Positions 18,287 to 28,565 of a DNA stretch of 60,057 bases are shown here, piece after piece. Origin of the DNA: Pedobacter sp. AK013 (GTDB taxonomy: Bacteria; Bacteroidota; Bacteroidia; Sphingobacteriales; Sphingobacteriaceae); contig NZ_JACHCQ010000028.1 in NCBI RefSeq assembly GCF_014205835.1, positions 38,874 through 98,930 on the forward strand, read 5' to 3'. The position numbers and the translations under genes are program-made. Below the pieces are notes generated by a model. It saw only the letters and a list, made by a program, of their open reading frames with translations, was not told the DNA's origin and did not search any database. Positions within the stretch are counted from its first letter, which is position 1; every line of letters starts with the position of its first letter.

Positions 18287-18411
18287 GTTAATGTTACTTA
18301 GGCGGCGCATGATATTTGGTTTAACCCAATTTTTTTTTCACTTTTATGTTTATTACATCTCACAAAAAAACACTTATAAATTTATAGAAGAGCAGGCAGA
18401 TCGATTAGTTT

Positions 18412-19011
18412 ATGGCGCTAGGAAGGACAGAAGATGAACGCAAGCTTATAGAAAAGATCGTAGAAGGAGATGAGCAGGCTTTTTCTGTTCTTTTCTTCAA
18501 ATACCTCCCGGTACTCCAAATCTTTGCCACTAAGTTTACTAAATCTGATGATGCAGCAGAAGAAATTATTCAAGATTCGTTTTTAAGAGTTTGGCTAAAT
18601 CGCGATAAACTAGCAGAAGTGGATAATGTGAAAGCTTATCTGTATAAATATGTTTCTAACGAATGTTTAAGCTACCTACGTAAAAAATTAAAAGAAGATA
18701 GGGTTGTTGATGCATTTGTGGCTAAACAACAAAATAGCGATAACAATACTGTAGAAACGATTAATTTAAATGAGGTGATGAAAATTATTGCTATTGCTGT
18801 TGAAAAACTGCCTGATCAACGTAAAAATATATACCAATTGAGCAGACGTGATGGTAAAACCATACCTGAAATTGCAGAAATACTCAACATCTCGCCTAAT
18901 ACGGTTAAAAATGCCCTTGTAATTGCATTAAAATCGATACGTATACACCTCGATCAGCACGGGATTGTATTCTTTTTCCCAATTGTTTTTTTCTTTTTGA
19001 AAATAAAATAG
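18412..19011 (+). CDS. ECF RNA polymerase sigma factor (FecI-like, Bacteroides family 1)
   Basis: This 199-residue sigma-70 family ECF factor has region 2 at about 25-95 (AEEIIQDSFLRVWLNRDKL), and region 4 with a helix-turn-helix at about 125-180 (KTIPEIAEILNISPNTVKNAL). The C-terminus has a hydrophobic FFFPIVFFFLKIK tail seen in many Bacteroidota relatives. With the FecR and STN-containing SusC genes downstream, it forms a cell-surface signalling set: SusC senses the substrate, FecR relays, and the sigma factor activates the import genes. Confidence 0.93.
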   Translation: MALGRTEDERKLIEKIVEGDEQAFSVLFFKYLPVLQIFATKFTKSDDAAEEIIQDSFLRVWLNRDKLAEVDNVKAYLYKYVSNECLSYLRKKLKEDRVVDAFVAKQQNSDNNTVETINLNEVMKIIAIAVEKLPDQRKNIYQLSRRDGKTIPEIAEILNISPNTVKNALVIALKSIRIHLDQHGIVFFFPIVFFFLKIK

Positions 19012-19073
19012 AAAAAAATTAATATCCCGATAGTCCTAATTTTCTTTTGCTGCTTCTTAGTATCAGAATCTTT

Positions 19074-20234
19074 ATGGAAGAACGTATACATTATCTCTTA
19101 CAACAGTTTACAGCTAAGGCCTTAAGCCAGGCCGAAAGGGAAGAACTTTTAGTTTTAGTAGAAAACAGCACATCATTGCTTTCTGACGAAATCGTGAAAA
19201 TGATTATTGCAGAAGAAGAACATGCGCCTAATGTTGTTGAGGAAAAATGGAATCCGGTTCTAAATAAAATTCTGGCGGTAGATAAACCAAGCCCATCACC
19301 TAAGCGTATTTTAATGAACAGCTTAAAATGGGCTGCAGCTGCTGTTGTTTTTATTGTGTTTTCGTTTACTGCTTATCTCTCTCTACAGAAAAAGAAAGAG
19401 CATGTTTTTGCTACCGATGTGGCGCCGGGAAAAAATAAAGCTATTCTCACCCTGGCTGATGGAAAGAAAATTTCACTTTCAGATGCAATGAAAGGCGATG
19501 TAGCTAAAGAAGCTGGTTTCTCTATTACTAAAACTGCTGATGGCCAATTGGTATATAATGTTGCTGGATCAGAAAATGTAAATGATAGCAGATTAAATAC
19601 CATTTCGACTCCAAATGGCGGCGAGTGGCAGATTCAGTTACCAGATGGTTCTACGGTTTGGTTAAATGCAGCATCTTCTATCCAATATTCATTAAATATC
19701 GGAACCGCCAAACAGCGTGTAGTTAAATTAGATGGCGAAGCTTATTTTGAAGTAGCTAAAAATGCAACACACCCCTTTATTGTGGAGACAGATAAGCAAG
19801 CTGTTGAAGTATTGGGAACACATTTTAACATAAATAGCTATAAAGATGAAAAAGTAACTAAAACCACTTTGTTGGAAGGAAGTGTACGTGTTTCGCATAA
19901 TAAGACCAATGAAAGTGAGGTGCTTAAACCCGGAGAACAATCTCTAGTATCTGTTTCGGGCATAGCTATAAAAGAAGTAGATGTGGATGAAGCAATAGCA
20001 TGGAAAAAAGGCTATTTTATGTTTAACAATGAAAGGCAAGAAAGTATTTTACGTAAAGTTGCCCGTTGGTATAATGTAGAAATAGAATATGCCGATCAGG
20101 ATGCAAAAGATGTAATGTACTACGGAACGGTAAGCCGTTTCGAAAAAATATCAAAAGTGCTAACCAAATTTGAGCAAACTGGTGAAGTACGTTTCGATAT
20201 TAAAGGCAATAAAGTTATTGTCTATAAAGAATAA
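19074..20234 (+). CDS. FecR-family anti-sigma factor
   Basis: This 386-residue protein has a cytoplasmic N-terminus of about 85 residues, one transmembrane helix (about 87-107, WAAAAVVFIVFSFTAYLSL), and a periplasmic FecR domain (about 180-275, STPNGGEWQIQLPDGSTVWL) followed by a DUF4974-type C-terminal domain (YFMFNNERQESILRKVARWYNVEIEY). It should hold the ECF sigma factor inactive until signalled by the STN domain of the downstream SusC. ATG 19074 is preferred over a longer non-ATG frame from 19047. Confidence 0.93.
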   Translation: MEERIHYLLQQFTAKALSQAEREELLVLVENSTSLLSDEIVKMIIAEEEHAPNVVEEKWNPVLNKILAVDKPSPSPKRILMNSLKWAAAAVVFIVFSFTAYLSLQKKKEHVFATDVAPGKNKAILTLADGKKISLSDAMKGDVAKEAGFSITKTADGQLVYNVAGSENVNDSRLNTISTPNGGEWQIQLPDGSTVWLNAASSIQYSLNIGTAKQRVVKLDGEAYFEVAKNATHPFIVETDKQAVEVLGTHFNINSYKDEKVTKTTLLEGSVRVSHNKTNESEVLKPGEQSLVSVSGIAIKEVDVDEAIAWKKGYFMFNNERQESILRKVARWYNVEIEYADQDAKDVMYYGTVSRFEKISKVLTKFEQTGEVRFDIKGNKVIVYKE

Positions 20235-20370
20235 CCGAAAAAAGATGAAGACATAACTAACCTTTATCTCTAAAAACAAAACTAATTAATCAACAATAAC
20301 CTAAAAACCAATAACAACTAATGAATATACTTCGACAAAACTCCTGACGATTCAAAAGTTGAATAAATAA

Positions 20371-20400
20371 AAAAGGAGTGCTTGCAACACCCCTTTTTAT
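20371..20400 (+). terminator. Stem-loop terminator between fecR and susC
   Basis: AAAAGGAGTG (20371-20380) pairs with CACCCCTTTTT after the loop CTTGCAA, with one A/C mismatch, and ends in a T run. It separates the regulatory genes from the import genes, so susC must have its own promoter or depend on read-through. The rest of the 286-bp gap (20235-20520) shows no gene. Confidence 0.65.
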
Positions 20401-20520
20401 AATCTGTTCAGCTATTCCGTAAATCGGAATCGATTAAAAATCAATTATTTCTTGGATAACCGCGAAACGCTTTTTAGCGTCCAAACTTTCTTGCGTTCCG
20501 CACAAAAAACAGACTATTAA

Positions 20521-23500
20521 ATGTACAAAATTTATATTAGAATTTTATGTACGCATCGCCGCTACATACCTAAATTGCTATTAATGATGAAGTTAATTAC
20601 GGTCGTTCTGCTTGCCTCGTTAATGCAGGTAAGTGCAGCTTCATTTGGCCAGCTGGTTACATTAAAGGAAAAAAATGTAACATTAGAGAAAATGTTCAGG
20701 GAAATCAGACAGCAATCTGGTTACGATGTACTCTTATCAACCAATAAGATAAAAAGCACTACAACAATTAATGCCAACTTTAGCAATGCAACCATTGAAG
20801 AGGTAATGAGGAAAATTATTTCAGGAATGGACCTTACTTATACAATAGAAGATAAAACCATCCTGATTACACCAGTACAGAAATCGCTGTTTAGTAAGGT
20901 TGTTGATTATTTTGCTCAGGTAAAAGTAACGGGTAAAGTACGTGATAAAAGTGGTGCTGTGATTCCGGGCGTAAGCGTTAGAGAAAAAGGTGTGGCCAAT
21001 GCAGTATCAACTAATGCAGCAGGTGATTATACCATTTCGGTAAAAGAGGGAGCTATTTTAACCTTCAATTATATCGGATATAAAACGCTTGAGGTGCCAA
21101 TCGGTTCCAAAACCGTTATCAATGTTACTTTGGAGGAGGATGCTGCTCAGCTTAAGGAGGTAAATGTAGTTTCTACTGGCTACCAAACCCTTGAAAAAAA
21201 GACTTTTACCGGAGCTTCAACATTGGTTAAAGCAGCAGATGCCGAAAGAGCAGGGGTTACAGATGTTAGCCGGATGCTGGAGGGCCAGGTTGCTGGGGTT
21301 ACCATACAAAATGTTTCTGGTACTTTTGGTGCTGCCCCTAAAATCCGTGTTCGGGGTGCAACCTCATTTTCAGGCGATAATAAGCCGCTTTGGGTGGTTG
21401 ATGGAATTATTTTAGAAGATGTGGTTAACATTTCGAACGAAGCGCTAACCACCGGAGATGCGAGTACCTTAATCGGATCATCAGTAGCCGGCTTAAATCC
21501 TGATGATATTGAAAGTTTCAACATTCTGAAAGATGCAGCTGCAACGGGTATGTATGGTGCCAGGGCGATGAACGGGGTAATTGTAGTAACTACCAAAAAG
21601 GGCAAGTTAACCGAGGGAGCCGCAAAAATCAGTTATAGAGGTAACTTCACAACCTATGCAAAACCAAGTTATGCTGATTTTGATATCCTGAATTCAGCCG
21701 ATCAGATGGCTGTTCTAATTGAGATGCAAAATAAAGGTTATTATCAGATACCTGAGGCATCCAGAGGAGTTAACGGTGGTCCGTTTTATAAAATGTACAA
21801 CATGTTGTATGATTATAATCCGACAACCAATTCATTTGCCTTAAAAAATACCAGTGCCGATAAGATTGCTTTTTTAAGCAGGTATGCTAATGCCAATACT
21901 GATTGGTTTGATGTATTGTTTAAAAATTCACTGCAACAAGAACATTCTTTAAGTATAAACTCGGGTACCGAAAAGTTTAAAAGTTATGCTTCTACCTCTT
22001 TTACGAAAGATAATGGTGTAACAATTGGTAACAGTGTAAGTAGGTTTACGGGAAACTATCGTGCAAACTTTAATTTAACAGATAAACTGAGTGCAGAGCT
22101 TTTAAGTACTGGTTCGGTACGTAATCAACAGGCACCTGGTGCAACAGCGCTCCAATCTGATCCTGTTTATGGTAACTATTTCCGTAATTTTGATATTAAT
22201 CCCTATTCGTACGCTTTAAACACCAGTAGAATGCTTACGGCTTATGATGAGAATGGTAATTATGAGTACTTTAGACAAAACAGTGCTCCTTTTAGCATAT
22301 TAAACGAATTAAACACCAATTATTTAAAACTAGGCGTATTAGATTTTAAAGTTCAGGGAAATATCGATTATAAAATTTTTCCCAGCTTAATCTACTCGGT
22401 TAATGGTGCTTACCGATTTGTAAAGTCTGAATCACAAATTTCTATTTTGGAAAGCTCAAATATGGCTACCTCTTTTAGAACTGTTGATGATGCTACCTCT
22501 TCGCAAAGTAATGGAAATCTTTATACTGACCCAGATTTACCAGGAAGTTTACCAATTAGTGTTTTACCGAGCGGTGGTTTTTACAAAACTTCAACCGACA
22601 ACTTAAAAAGTTATTATTTCAGACAAAACCTTTTGTTTAATAAAACCTTTAGCGCCAAGCATAATTTTGTAGCTTTTGGCGCAATGGAAGTTCGTTATAT
22701 CGATCGTCAAAGAGAAGCTTTCGATGGAGTGGGCTATCAGTTTGATAACGGTGGTTTGGTAACACCATATTACAAATATTTTAAAGAGGCTGCCGAAGAA
22801 GGTAAACCTTACTTTAGTATGGGCAACGAGTTTGAAAGATATAGCGCTTTTTTCGGTAATGCAGCTTATACCTATGATGAAAAATATACCGTTAAATTTT
22901 CAGGAAGGTATGATGGTTCAAATAAATTGGGTAGAACAGCTACAGCAAGATGGTTACCAACCTGGAACGTATCAGCCAGTTGGAATATTAGCGATGAGAA
23001 GTTTTGGCCAAAAGGCGATATCCTATCAGGTGCTAAATTACGCGGATCTTATGGTTTAGTAGCGAGTATTGGTAATGCCACAAACTCTGCGGCAGTATTC
23101 TATAATCAGGTTTCAAGAAGACCTAGTTTAGGAGATCAGGAAGCGCAGATTTTTATTTCTAATTTGGAGAACTCAGAGTTAACCTGGGAAAAAGCCAAGG
23201 ATTTAAATATTGGTTTAGATTTAGCTTTGTTAAAAAGCAGAATCAATTTCACAGTTGAATATTATAAAAGGAATATTTATGATTTGATTGGAGGAATACA
23301 GACCTCGGGCATTGGAGGAGAATATACTAAAATTGCTAACTATGGAGCTATGTCTGGCCAAGGGTTTGAATTGGCAATCATGGGCAAGGCGATAGATCAT
23401 CCGAATTTTAAATGGACAACCAATTTTAACTTCGGGATCAATAAAAACAAAGTAAAAGACCTGGAAATCGATCCAAATATTTTCAAATCTGTTTCTAATA

Positions 23501-24210
23501 ATGGTTCGGCGGTACTTAATTACCCGCAACGTAGTTTGTTCTCTATTCAGTTTGCTGGTTTAAACCATGATTATGGCTATCCAATGTTTTTGGGTACTGA
23601 CGGTAAAGCTACTACTTATGTTAATTTACAGGATGATAATTTACTTCAGCTAAAATATGAAGGGCCGTTAGATGCAACATTTGCAGGTGGTTTTTATAAC
23701 CAGTTTTCTTATAAGAATTTAACGCTATCAGCGTTGTTAGGATTTTCTGCTGGAAACGTGATCAGGCTAAATCCTAACGTAAAAAGCAATTTTAATGATA
23801 TATCTGCAATGAGTCGGGATGAACTGAATAGGTGGGTAATGCCAGGTGATGAAAAGTTTACGACTGTTCCTGCCATTTTAGATCCCCTTTCTGCATCTAA
23901 AATTGTCGATTCTAAAGGTGCGGTAGTTGATGTAAGATACCCTTATAATTTATATAACTTTTCGACTGAGCGTGTAGCTAAAGGAGATTATATCAAACTA
24001 AGACAAATATCTTTAAGTTATAACCTGCCTAAGAGTATTTATTCTAAACTAGGCATGTCAGCAGCTTCAGTTTCGCTCGTAGGTAATAACCTATTACTGC
24101 TTTATTCAGATAAAAAATTAAATGGTCAGGATCCTGAATTCTATAATTCAGGTGGTGTAGCCTTACCAGTTGCCAGACAATACACCTTATCATTAAAAGT
24201 TGGGTTTTAA
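20521..24210 (+). CDS. SusC-like TonB-dependent outer-membrane transporter with STN domain
   Basis: This 1229-residue transporter starts with a signal peptide (about 20-45). An STN (secretin/TonB N-terminal) domain follows (about 48-115), then a carboxypeptidase-like domain (134-212, VTGKVRDKSGAVIPGVSV), a TonB plug (about 225-355, MLEGQVAGVTIQ and PLWVVDGI), and a 22-strand barrel ending in aromatic F. The STN domain fits direct signalling to the FecR protein encoded upstream. The substrate cannot be read from the sequence; the adjacent HExxH lipoprotein hints at peptide or protein-derived material. It is followed directly by susD. Confidence 0.95.
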   Translation: MYKIYIRILCTHRRYIPKLLLMMKLITVVLLASLMQVSAASFGQLVTLKEKNVTLEKMFREIRQQSGYDVLLSTNKIKSTTTINANFSNATIEEVMRKIISGMDLTYTIEDKTILITPVQKSLFSKVVDYFAQVKVTGKVRDKSGAVIPGVSVREKGVANAVSTNAAGDYTISVKEGAILTFNYIGYKTLEVPIGSKTVINVTLEEDAAQLKEVNVVSTGYQTLEKKTFTGASTLVKAADAERAGVTDVSRMLEGQVAGVTIQNVSGTFGAAPKIRVRGATSFSGDNKPLWVVDGIILEDVVNISNEALTTGDASTLIGSSVAGLNPDDIESFNILKDAAATGMYGARAMNGVIVVTTKKGKLTEGAAKISYRGNFTTYAKPSYADFDILNSADQMAVLIEMQNKGYYQIPEASRGVNGGPFYKMYNMLYDYNPTTNSFALKNTSADKIAFLSRYANANTDWFDVLFKNSLQQEHSLSINSGTEKFKSYASTSFTKDNGVTIGNSVSRFTGNYRANFNLTDKLSAELLSTGSVRNQQAPGATALQSDPVYGNYFRNFDINPYSYALNTSRMLTAYDENGNYEYFRQNSAPFSILNELNTNYLKLGVLDFKVQGNIDYKIFPSLIYSVNGAYRFVKSESQISILESSNMATSFRTVDDATSSQSNGNLYTDPDLPGSLPISVLPSGGFYKTSTDNLKSYYFRQNLLFNKTFSAKHNFVAFGAMEVRYIDRQREAFDGVGYQFDNGGLVTPYYKYFKEAAEEGKPYFSMGNEFERYSAFFGNAAYTYDEKYTVKFSGRYDGSNKLGRTATARWLPTWNVSASWNISDEKFWPKGDILSGAKLRGSYGLVASIGNATNSAAVFYNQVSRRPSLGDQEAQIFISNLENSELTWEKAKDLNIGLDLALLKSRINFTVEYYKRNIYDLIGGIQTSGIGGEYTKIANYGAMSGQGFELAIMGKAIDHPNFKWTTNFNFGINKNKVKDLEIDPNIFKSVSNNGSAVLNYPQRSLFSIQFAGLNHDYGYPMFLGTDGKATTYVNLQDDNLLQLKYEGPLDATFAGGFYNQFSYKNLTLSALLGFSAGNVIRLNPNVKSNFNDISAMSRDELNRWVMPGDEKFTTVPAILDPLSASKIVDSKGAVVDVRYPYNLYNFSTERVAKGDYIKLRQISLSYNLPKSIYSKLGMSAASVSLVGNNLLLLYSDKKLNGQDPEFYNSGGVALPVARQYTLSLKVGF

Positions 24211-24222
24211 TTGAAGGAAATT

Positions 24223-25692
24223 ATGAAATTAAATAAAATATCGCTTAGTATAGTTGCCGCTGCATTGTTGTTCTCAATGCCATCGTGCAAAAAATATTTA
24301 GAACAAGTTCCCGATAATCGTGCGGAAATTAATACTGTTGAAAAGTTGGCTCAGTTGGTTTCAACTGCATACCCATCAAGAGATTATTTAACATTTACAG
24401 AAGCTTCCTCAGATAATGCTGAAGATAAGGGAGCTGGCATAGGGACTACAAATGATGCTATTGATATTCCTTACGCTTGGCAAGATCTAATTGGGGATGC
24501 GACCAATACTTCTACTGCATATTGGAATGCTTGTTATGAAGCAATCGCATCTGCTAATCAGGCTTTGGAGTCTATTGAAACTAATAATCTTGGTGCAGGA
24601 GCATTACCGTATAAAGGTGAAGCTTTAGTTTGCAGAGCATATGCACATTTTATGCTGGTTAATTTATTTGCAAAACCTTATCAAATTGATGGCGCGAATG
24701 ATTCTCCGGGTATTCCTTATGTTGATAAGCCAGAAACTAAAGTAATACAGCCTTATAGTCGAGGTACTGTAGCCAGTACTTACGCAAAGATTAAGGACGA
24801 TTTGGAAGCTGGAATGAAATTACTTTCCGCATCAGCTTATAAAGTTCCGAAATACCATTTTACACCAGCCGCTGCCCATGCTTTTGCCGCCCGTTTCTAT
24901 TTATTTATGGGGAAATGGCAGCAAGTTGTTGATCACGCAACTTTGTGTGTACCAGGCAACGATTTTGTAAATAATATACGTCCTGTTTCCACAACCTTAA
25001 GAACCTATACAGCTGAAGAGCACAGAACAAATTATATGGGTAGCGGACAAAAATATAATCTGTTGTTAATTGGGACTTACTCTACCTATGCCCGTTTTAC
25101 CAGTCCACGCCATGGCTTTGGTGCAAAATTGCAGAAAATGTTTTCGGCAGCAGGTAATATTACAGGTAAAACGTTGGCCAATTCCATATTACAGTATAGT
25201 GTACCAAACTATACCATGTATAAGTTTAAAGAGAATTTCTTTTATACAAGCCCTGATATTGGATACCCTTATCTCACATTTGCAGCATTTACAGCAGATG
25301 AAGCTTTGATGAACAGAGCTGAGGCTTATGCTGAACTGGGTATAAATGATCTGGCATTGAAGGATATCAACGATTTTTACAGTGTGCGAATAGTGGGATA
25401 TAGTCCGGCTAACGATGCGATTAACTTAACAAAAATTGCTAATTATTATCCAAGCATTTCCAGTCCAAAACAAGGACTGATTAAGACTATTTTAGACGCT
25501 AAAAAAGCTGAATTTTTACAGGAAGGCTTAAGATGGTTTGATATTATCCGTCGTGATTTAACTGTTGTTCATAATACAATAGATATTACTGGAGTAGAAA
25601 CTTTTGCTGAACTAAAGCCTGGGGATCCGCATCGAATTTTTCAGTTACCGGTAGAAGTTAAATTGTCAGGCGTTGAACAAAATCCAAGATAA
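24223..25692 (+). CDS. SusD/RagB-like nutrient-binding lipoprotein
   Basis: This 489-residue lipoprotein has a signal peptide and lipobox MPSCKKY. The N-terminal SusD-like part (YLEQVPDNRAE, then YWNACYEAIASANQALE) and the C-terminal RagB/SusD part (EFLQEGLRWFDIIRRDL and RIFQLPVEV) are both present. It caps the SusC barrel and binds the ligand at the cell surface. ATG 24223 follows GAAGGAAATT, and a TTG at 24211 abuts the susC stop. It is 5 bp from the metallohydrolase gene. Confidence 0.95.
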   Translation: MKLNKISLSIVAAALLFSMPSCKKYLEQVPDNRAEINTVEKLAQLVSTAYPSRDYLTFTEASSDNAEDKGAGIGTTNDAIDIPYAWQDLIGDATNTSTAYWNACYEAIASANQALESIETNNLGAGALPYKGEALVCRAYAHFMLVNLFAKPYQIDGANDSPGIPYVDKPETKVIQPYSRGTVASTYAKIKDDLEAGMKLLSASAYKVPKYHFTPAAAHAFAARFYLFMGKWQQVVDHATLCVPGNDFVNNIRPVSTTLRTYTAEEHRTNYMGSGQKYNLLLIGTYSTYARFTSPRHGFGAKLQKMFSAAGNITGKTLANSILQYSVPNYTMYKFKENFFYTSPDIGYPYLTFAAFTADEALMNRAEAYAELGINDLALKDINDFYSVRIVGYSPANDAINLTKIANYYPSISSPKQGLIKTILDAKKAEFLQEGLRWFDIIRRDLTVVHNTIDITGVETFAELKPGDPHRIFQLPVEVKLSGVEQNPR

Positions 25693-25697
25693 TTAAG

Positions 25698-27083
25698 ATG
25701 AAAAATATATTTAAAATTAACACACTTATTCTTCTTATTTGTGTGTCATTTTCTTGTCGTAAAACTGAAACACTCAATGTAGATTATAGCAGTTTTAATG
25801 CTGACGATCCAAGAACCAACACAGCGTTGGATCAATGGTTAAAATCGAATTTGTTGGATGAATATAATATTGATGTAATTTATCGTTACAATCGGTATTA
25901 TCATGGGAATACTGCTAATGTAGTACCGAGCAAAATTGAAAATATCCAGCCAACTATGCAGATCGTTTTGGATGGATTTATTGGTCCTTACCGGAAGGTG
26001 GCTGGCTCAACATTCTCCAAAACTTACATGCCTAAGGAGTGGGTTTTGTTTGGGTCTTATTCTTATGCAAATACTAGCGATCCCGGAGTAGCGGGTACAG
26101 CCTCAGGTGGACGTAGAATCACTCTATATGGAGTAAATGAATACCAGCCGCTTCCAGCAGGTCAGTTTTTTGCCTGGGACAGACAGAGGATTATGCACCA
26201 TGAATTTGGACATATCTTAAATCAAATCATTCCGATTCCAACTGATTGGGAAAGTATTTCAAAAGGTTTTTATAAACAACCTTATACTGATACACCAACA
26301 GAAACCGCTCATCAGAATGGGTTTGTTACCAGTTATGCAAGTGGACAGCCAACAGAAGACTATGCAGAAACCATTAGCTGGTTATTAATAAACGGACAGG
26401 TGTGGTACGATAACTGGGCTAATACCGCATCGGCAGACGGGAAAAACAGATTGATACAAAAAGAACTTAATGTGATTAATTACTACAATAATTTGGGAGT
26501 AAATTTTAAAGAATTACAAAGAGAGGTTCAATTGTATATGAAAGGAATTAACCTGAATGAATCAAAATTTCCATATTGGTTAGGAAGAAAGCAATTTTCG
26601 TCGTTAACAGTTAATTTAGAATCTGATCTTTACACTAATTACGGAATTTCTGATGATTTTAAGACTCCTTACAATCAAATGAAAGCAGCAATTTTAGCTT
26701 ATAGTAGCAGTGCAAAATATCATATGGATAACCTGCAGATTCTCTTCGATTCACAAACGGGGGCTACTGTAAGAATTCCTTTTACGGCTGCCGCTGGAGG
26801 AACTCAATTTAATGCTGACTATACTTTTTCTTATACAGTAAACGCTGCAACCGGCGAGGTAACCTTTACTAAGGTAGCGCAAGCAGGCACAACGGGAACT
26901 TATGCAAATGCGGCGCTTTTTACAACCGCCTTTACGAATTCGTTGCAAGCGTACCTAACGGGTAAAACTTTTATTGCAGACTGGATGCCTACCGGTATAA
27001 ATGCTGCCAATTACATGAAGTATGGTGGTTTTTCAGTAAAAAATGCTGCAACAAATTATTTTTATGGATCATTAGCCTACTAA
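25698..27083 (+). CDS. SusCD-associated zinc metallohydrolase lipoprotein (HExxH)
   Basis: This 461-residue lipoprotein (lipobox VSFSC) carries the zinc motif H168-E-F-G-H172 in MHHEFGHILNQ and a later EDYAETISWLL segment whose glutamate is a plausible third ligand. This pattern fits the putative zinc-binding peptidases found beside SusC/SusD pairs (Peptidase_Mx1-like, TIGR04549-like). About 200 further residues after the catalytic part contain a DUF4302-like beta-rich section (FTAAAGGTQFNADYTFSYTV). It probably cleaves a surface-captured substrate before or during import. The substrate is unknown. Confidence 0.85.
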   Translation: MKNIFKINTLILLICVSFSCRKTETLNVDYSSFNADDPRTNTALDQWLKSNLLDEYNIDVIYRYNRYYHGNTANVVPSKIENIQPTMQIVLDGFIGPYRKVAGSTFSKTYMPKEWVLFGSYSYANTSDPGVAGTASGGRRITLYGVNEYQPLPAGQFFAWDRQRIMHHEFGHILNQIIPIPTDWESISKGFYKQPYTDTPTETAHQNGFVTSYASGQPTEDYAETISWLLINGQVWYDNWANTASADGKNRLIQKELNVINYYNNLGVNFKELQREVQLYMKGINLNESKFPYWLGRKQFSSLTVNLESDLYTNYGISDDFKTPYNQMKAAILAYSSSAKYHMDNLQILFDSQTGATVRIPFTAAAGGTQFNADYTFSYTVNAATGEVTFTKVAQAGTTGTYANAALFTTAFTNSLQAYLTGKTFIADWMPTGINAANYMKYGGFSVKNAATNYFYGSLAY

Positions 27084-27093
27084 ATTATTGAAA

Positions 27094-28446
27094 ATGAAAA
27101 AAATATTATTTTTAATTGCAGTGTTGGCAACGCTTATAGGCTGCAAAAAGACATCATATGTAGCGGTGTTTGAGAAAACACCCCAAGAAAGGGCTGGTGA
27201 GCAGATAGCTTTGGTTTCATCGACCCTTACATCAGCTACCAACGGTTGGATCGCAACGTTACCAACATTAGCAGGCGGAGGTTATTCTTTTTATATAACT
27301 TTTGATAATCAACAAAATACAACAATGTATGGTGATTTGACAGATCAATCGGCATCGGTAGTAGGTACATCAAATTACCGCGTTAAACAGGATATTGGAA
27401 CCGAACTGATTTTCGATACCTATAACTATATCTCAATGCTAGACGATCCAAGTGCGGCAATACTTGGAGGTGCTTCTAAAATAGGATATAGTAGTGATAT
27501 AGAATTTACATACGATAGAATGAGCGGTGACAGTATTGTTTTTATTGGGAAAAAATATAGGCAGCCATTTAAATTGGTTAAAGCTACTGCTGCACAAAAA
27601 ACGGCTTATGAAGCCGCTGGTTTAAAGACGTCTATGGATAAAATAAAAGCCTTTTTTGCAAATATCAAAAATCCGTATGTTGAAGTTGCTGATGGAGGTA
27701 ATACGTTAAAAGCTGGTATGTCATTAAATTTTACCAACAATTTGGCCGCAGGTAAACGGGTGAGCTTTACTGGTGTTTTGAGTGATGGTACATCTACTGC
27801 ATCCGGTACGTCTAAGTTTGCTTTTAAACTTGATGGAGCGGATTTATTAGGATCTGGATTAGTATATAACGGAGTTACCTTTGTAAAAATGGGTTGGAAA
27901 GATGCAACTACATTGGCATTTTACGATAATACCGGAAAAGAATACATTATTAAATCGAGTCCAATTCCGTTAACTCCTTTATCACTATTATTTGGGTTTC
28001 CAACTACTTTTCCATACAAAAAGATAACAATCCCAACTTCAGGCTTGGCTACAGGAGTTACATCTGGATTTAATGCTACATATAATCAAATGTTAGCATT
28101 GTTTACTGCAAGCGGAAGATCTGTTGTTTCTACTACATTCTCTTTGGCTAGCAACACTACATTTTCGGTTGCAGTGGCATATATGTCTGGAACATCAGCT
28201 TTTACAGCGACAGTTAATTTTAATTATACACGTAATGGGGATGTGATAACGCTAGATAATATACCTGTGGTAACATCCGACAATAACTGGACAACAAGAG
28301 CAGTTCAGGTGAAACCATTAGCAGACTATATAATCTCCGGACCATTTAAAATTGATTGGGTCTCAAGTACTAATCCGAATAGCCCCACGCTTGGCGGCCT
28401 TTATCGTACCGCTGATGCCAGTTCGTTTATATATGGAACATTATAA
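27094..28446 (+). CDS. DUF4302 lipoprotein
   Basis: This 450-residue lipoprotein (lipobox ATLIGC) has the DUF4302 layout: an N-terminal ERAGEQIALVSSTLTSATNGW segment, then beta-rich repeats with YSFYITFDN and a KIGYSSDIEFTYDRM motif. DUF4302 proteins are regularly the fourth gene after SusC, SusD and the HExxH lipoprotein. The function is unknown; it is probably surface exposed and ligand related. ATG 27094 is used rather than TTG 27088. A terminator follows. Confidence 0.85.
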   Translation: MKKILFLIAVLATLIGCKKTSYVAVFEKTPQERAGEQIALVSSTLTSATNGWIATLPTLAGGGYSFYITFDNQQNTTMYGDLTDQSASVVGTSNYRVKQDIGTELIFDTYNYISMLDDPSAAILGGASKIGYSSDIEFTYDRMSGDSIVFIGKKYRQPFKLVKATAAQKTAYEAAGLKTSMDKIKAFFANIKNPYVEVADGGNTLKAGMSLNFTNNLAAGKRVSFTGVLSDGTSTASGTSKFAFKLDGADLLGSGLVYNGVTFVKMGWKDATTLAFYDNTGKEYIIKSSPIPLTPLSLLFGFPTTFPYKKITIPTSGLATGVTSGFNATYNQMLALFTASGRSVVSTTFSLASNTTFSVAVAYMSGTSAFTATVNFNYTRNGDVITLDNIPVVTSDNNWTTRAVQVKPLADYIISGPFKIDWVSSTNPNSPTLGGLYRTADASSFIYGTL

Positions 28447-28483
28447 ATAAATTAGAATCTAAATTTTAATCCATCTCTCCCGT

Positions 28484-28515
28484 AACCCTTGCTGTAAAAA
28501 GCAAGGGTTTTTTTA
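28484..28515 (+). terminator. Terminator after the SusCD locus
   Basis: AACCCTTGC (28484-28492) pairs perfectly with GCAAGGGTT (28501-28509), loop TGTAAAAA, followed by a T run. Confidence 0.88.
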
Positions 28516-28551
28516 TGACATAATTTTTAAACCCCTCCAACCGTTTATGCT

Positions 28552-28559
28552 TATATTTG
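28552..28559 (+). promoter_or_regulatory. Putative -7 element; likely leaderless transcript
   Basis: TATATTTG matches TAnnTTTG, with TTTA at 28526-28529, 22 bp upstream, as a weak -33. Only six bases separate it from the ATG at 28566, so the transcript may begin at or next to the start codon. Confidence 0.5.
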
Positions 28560-28565
28560 TAACCC

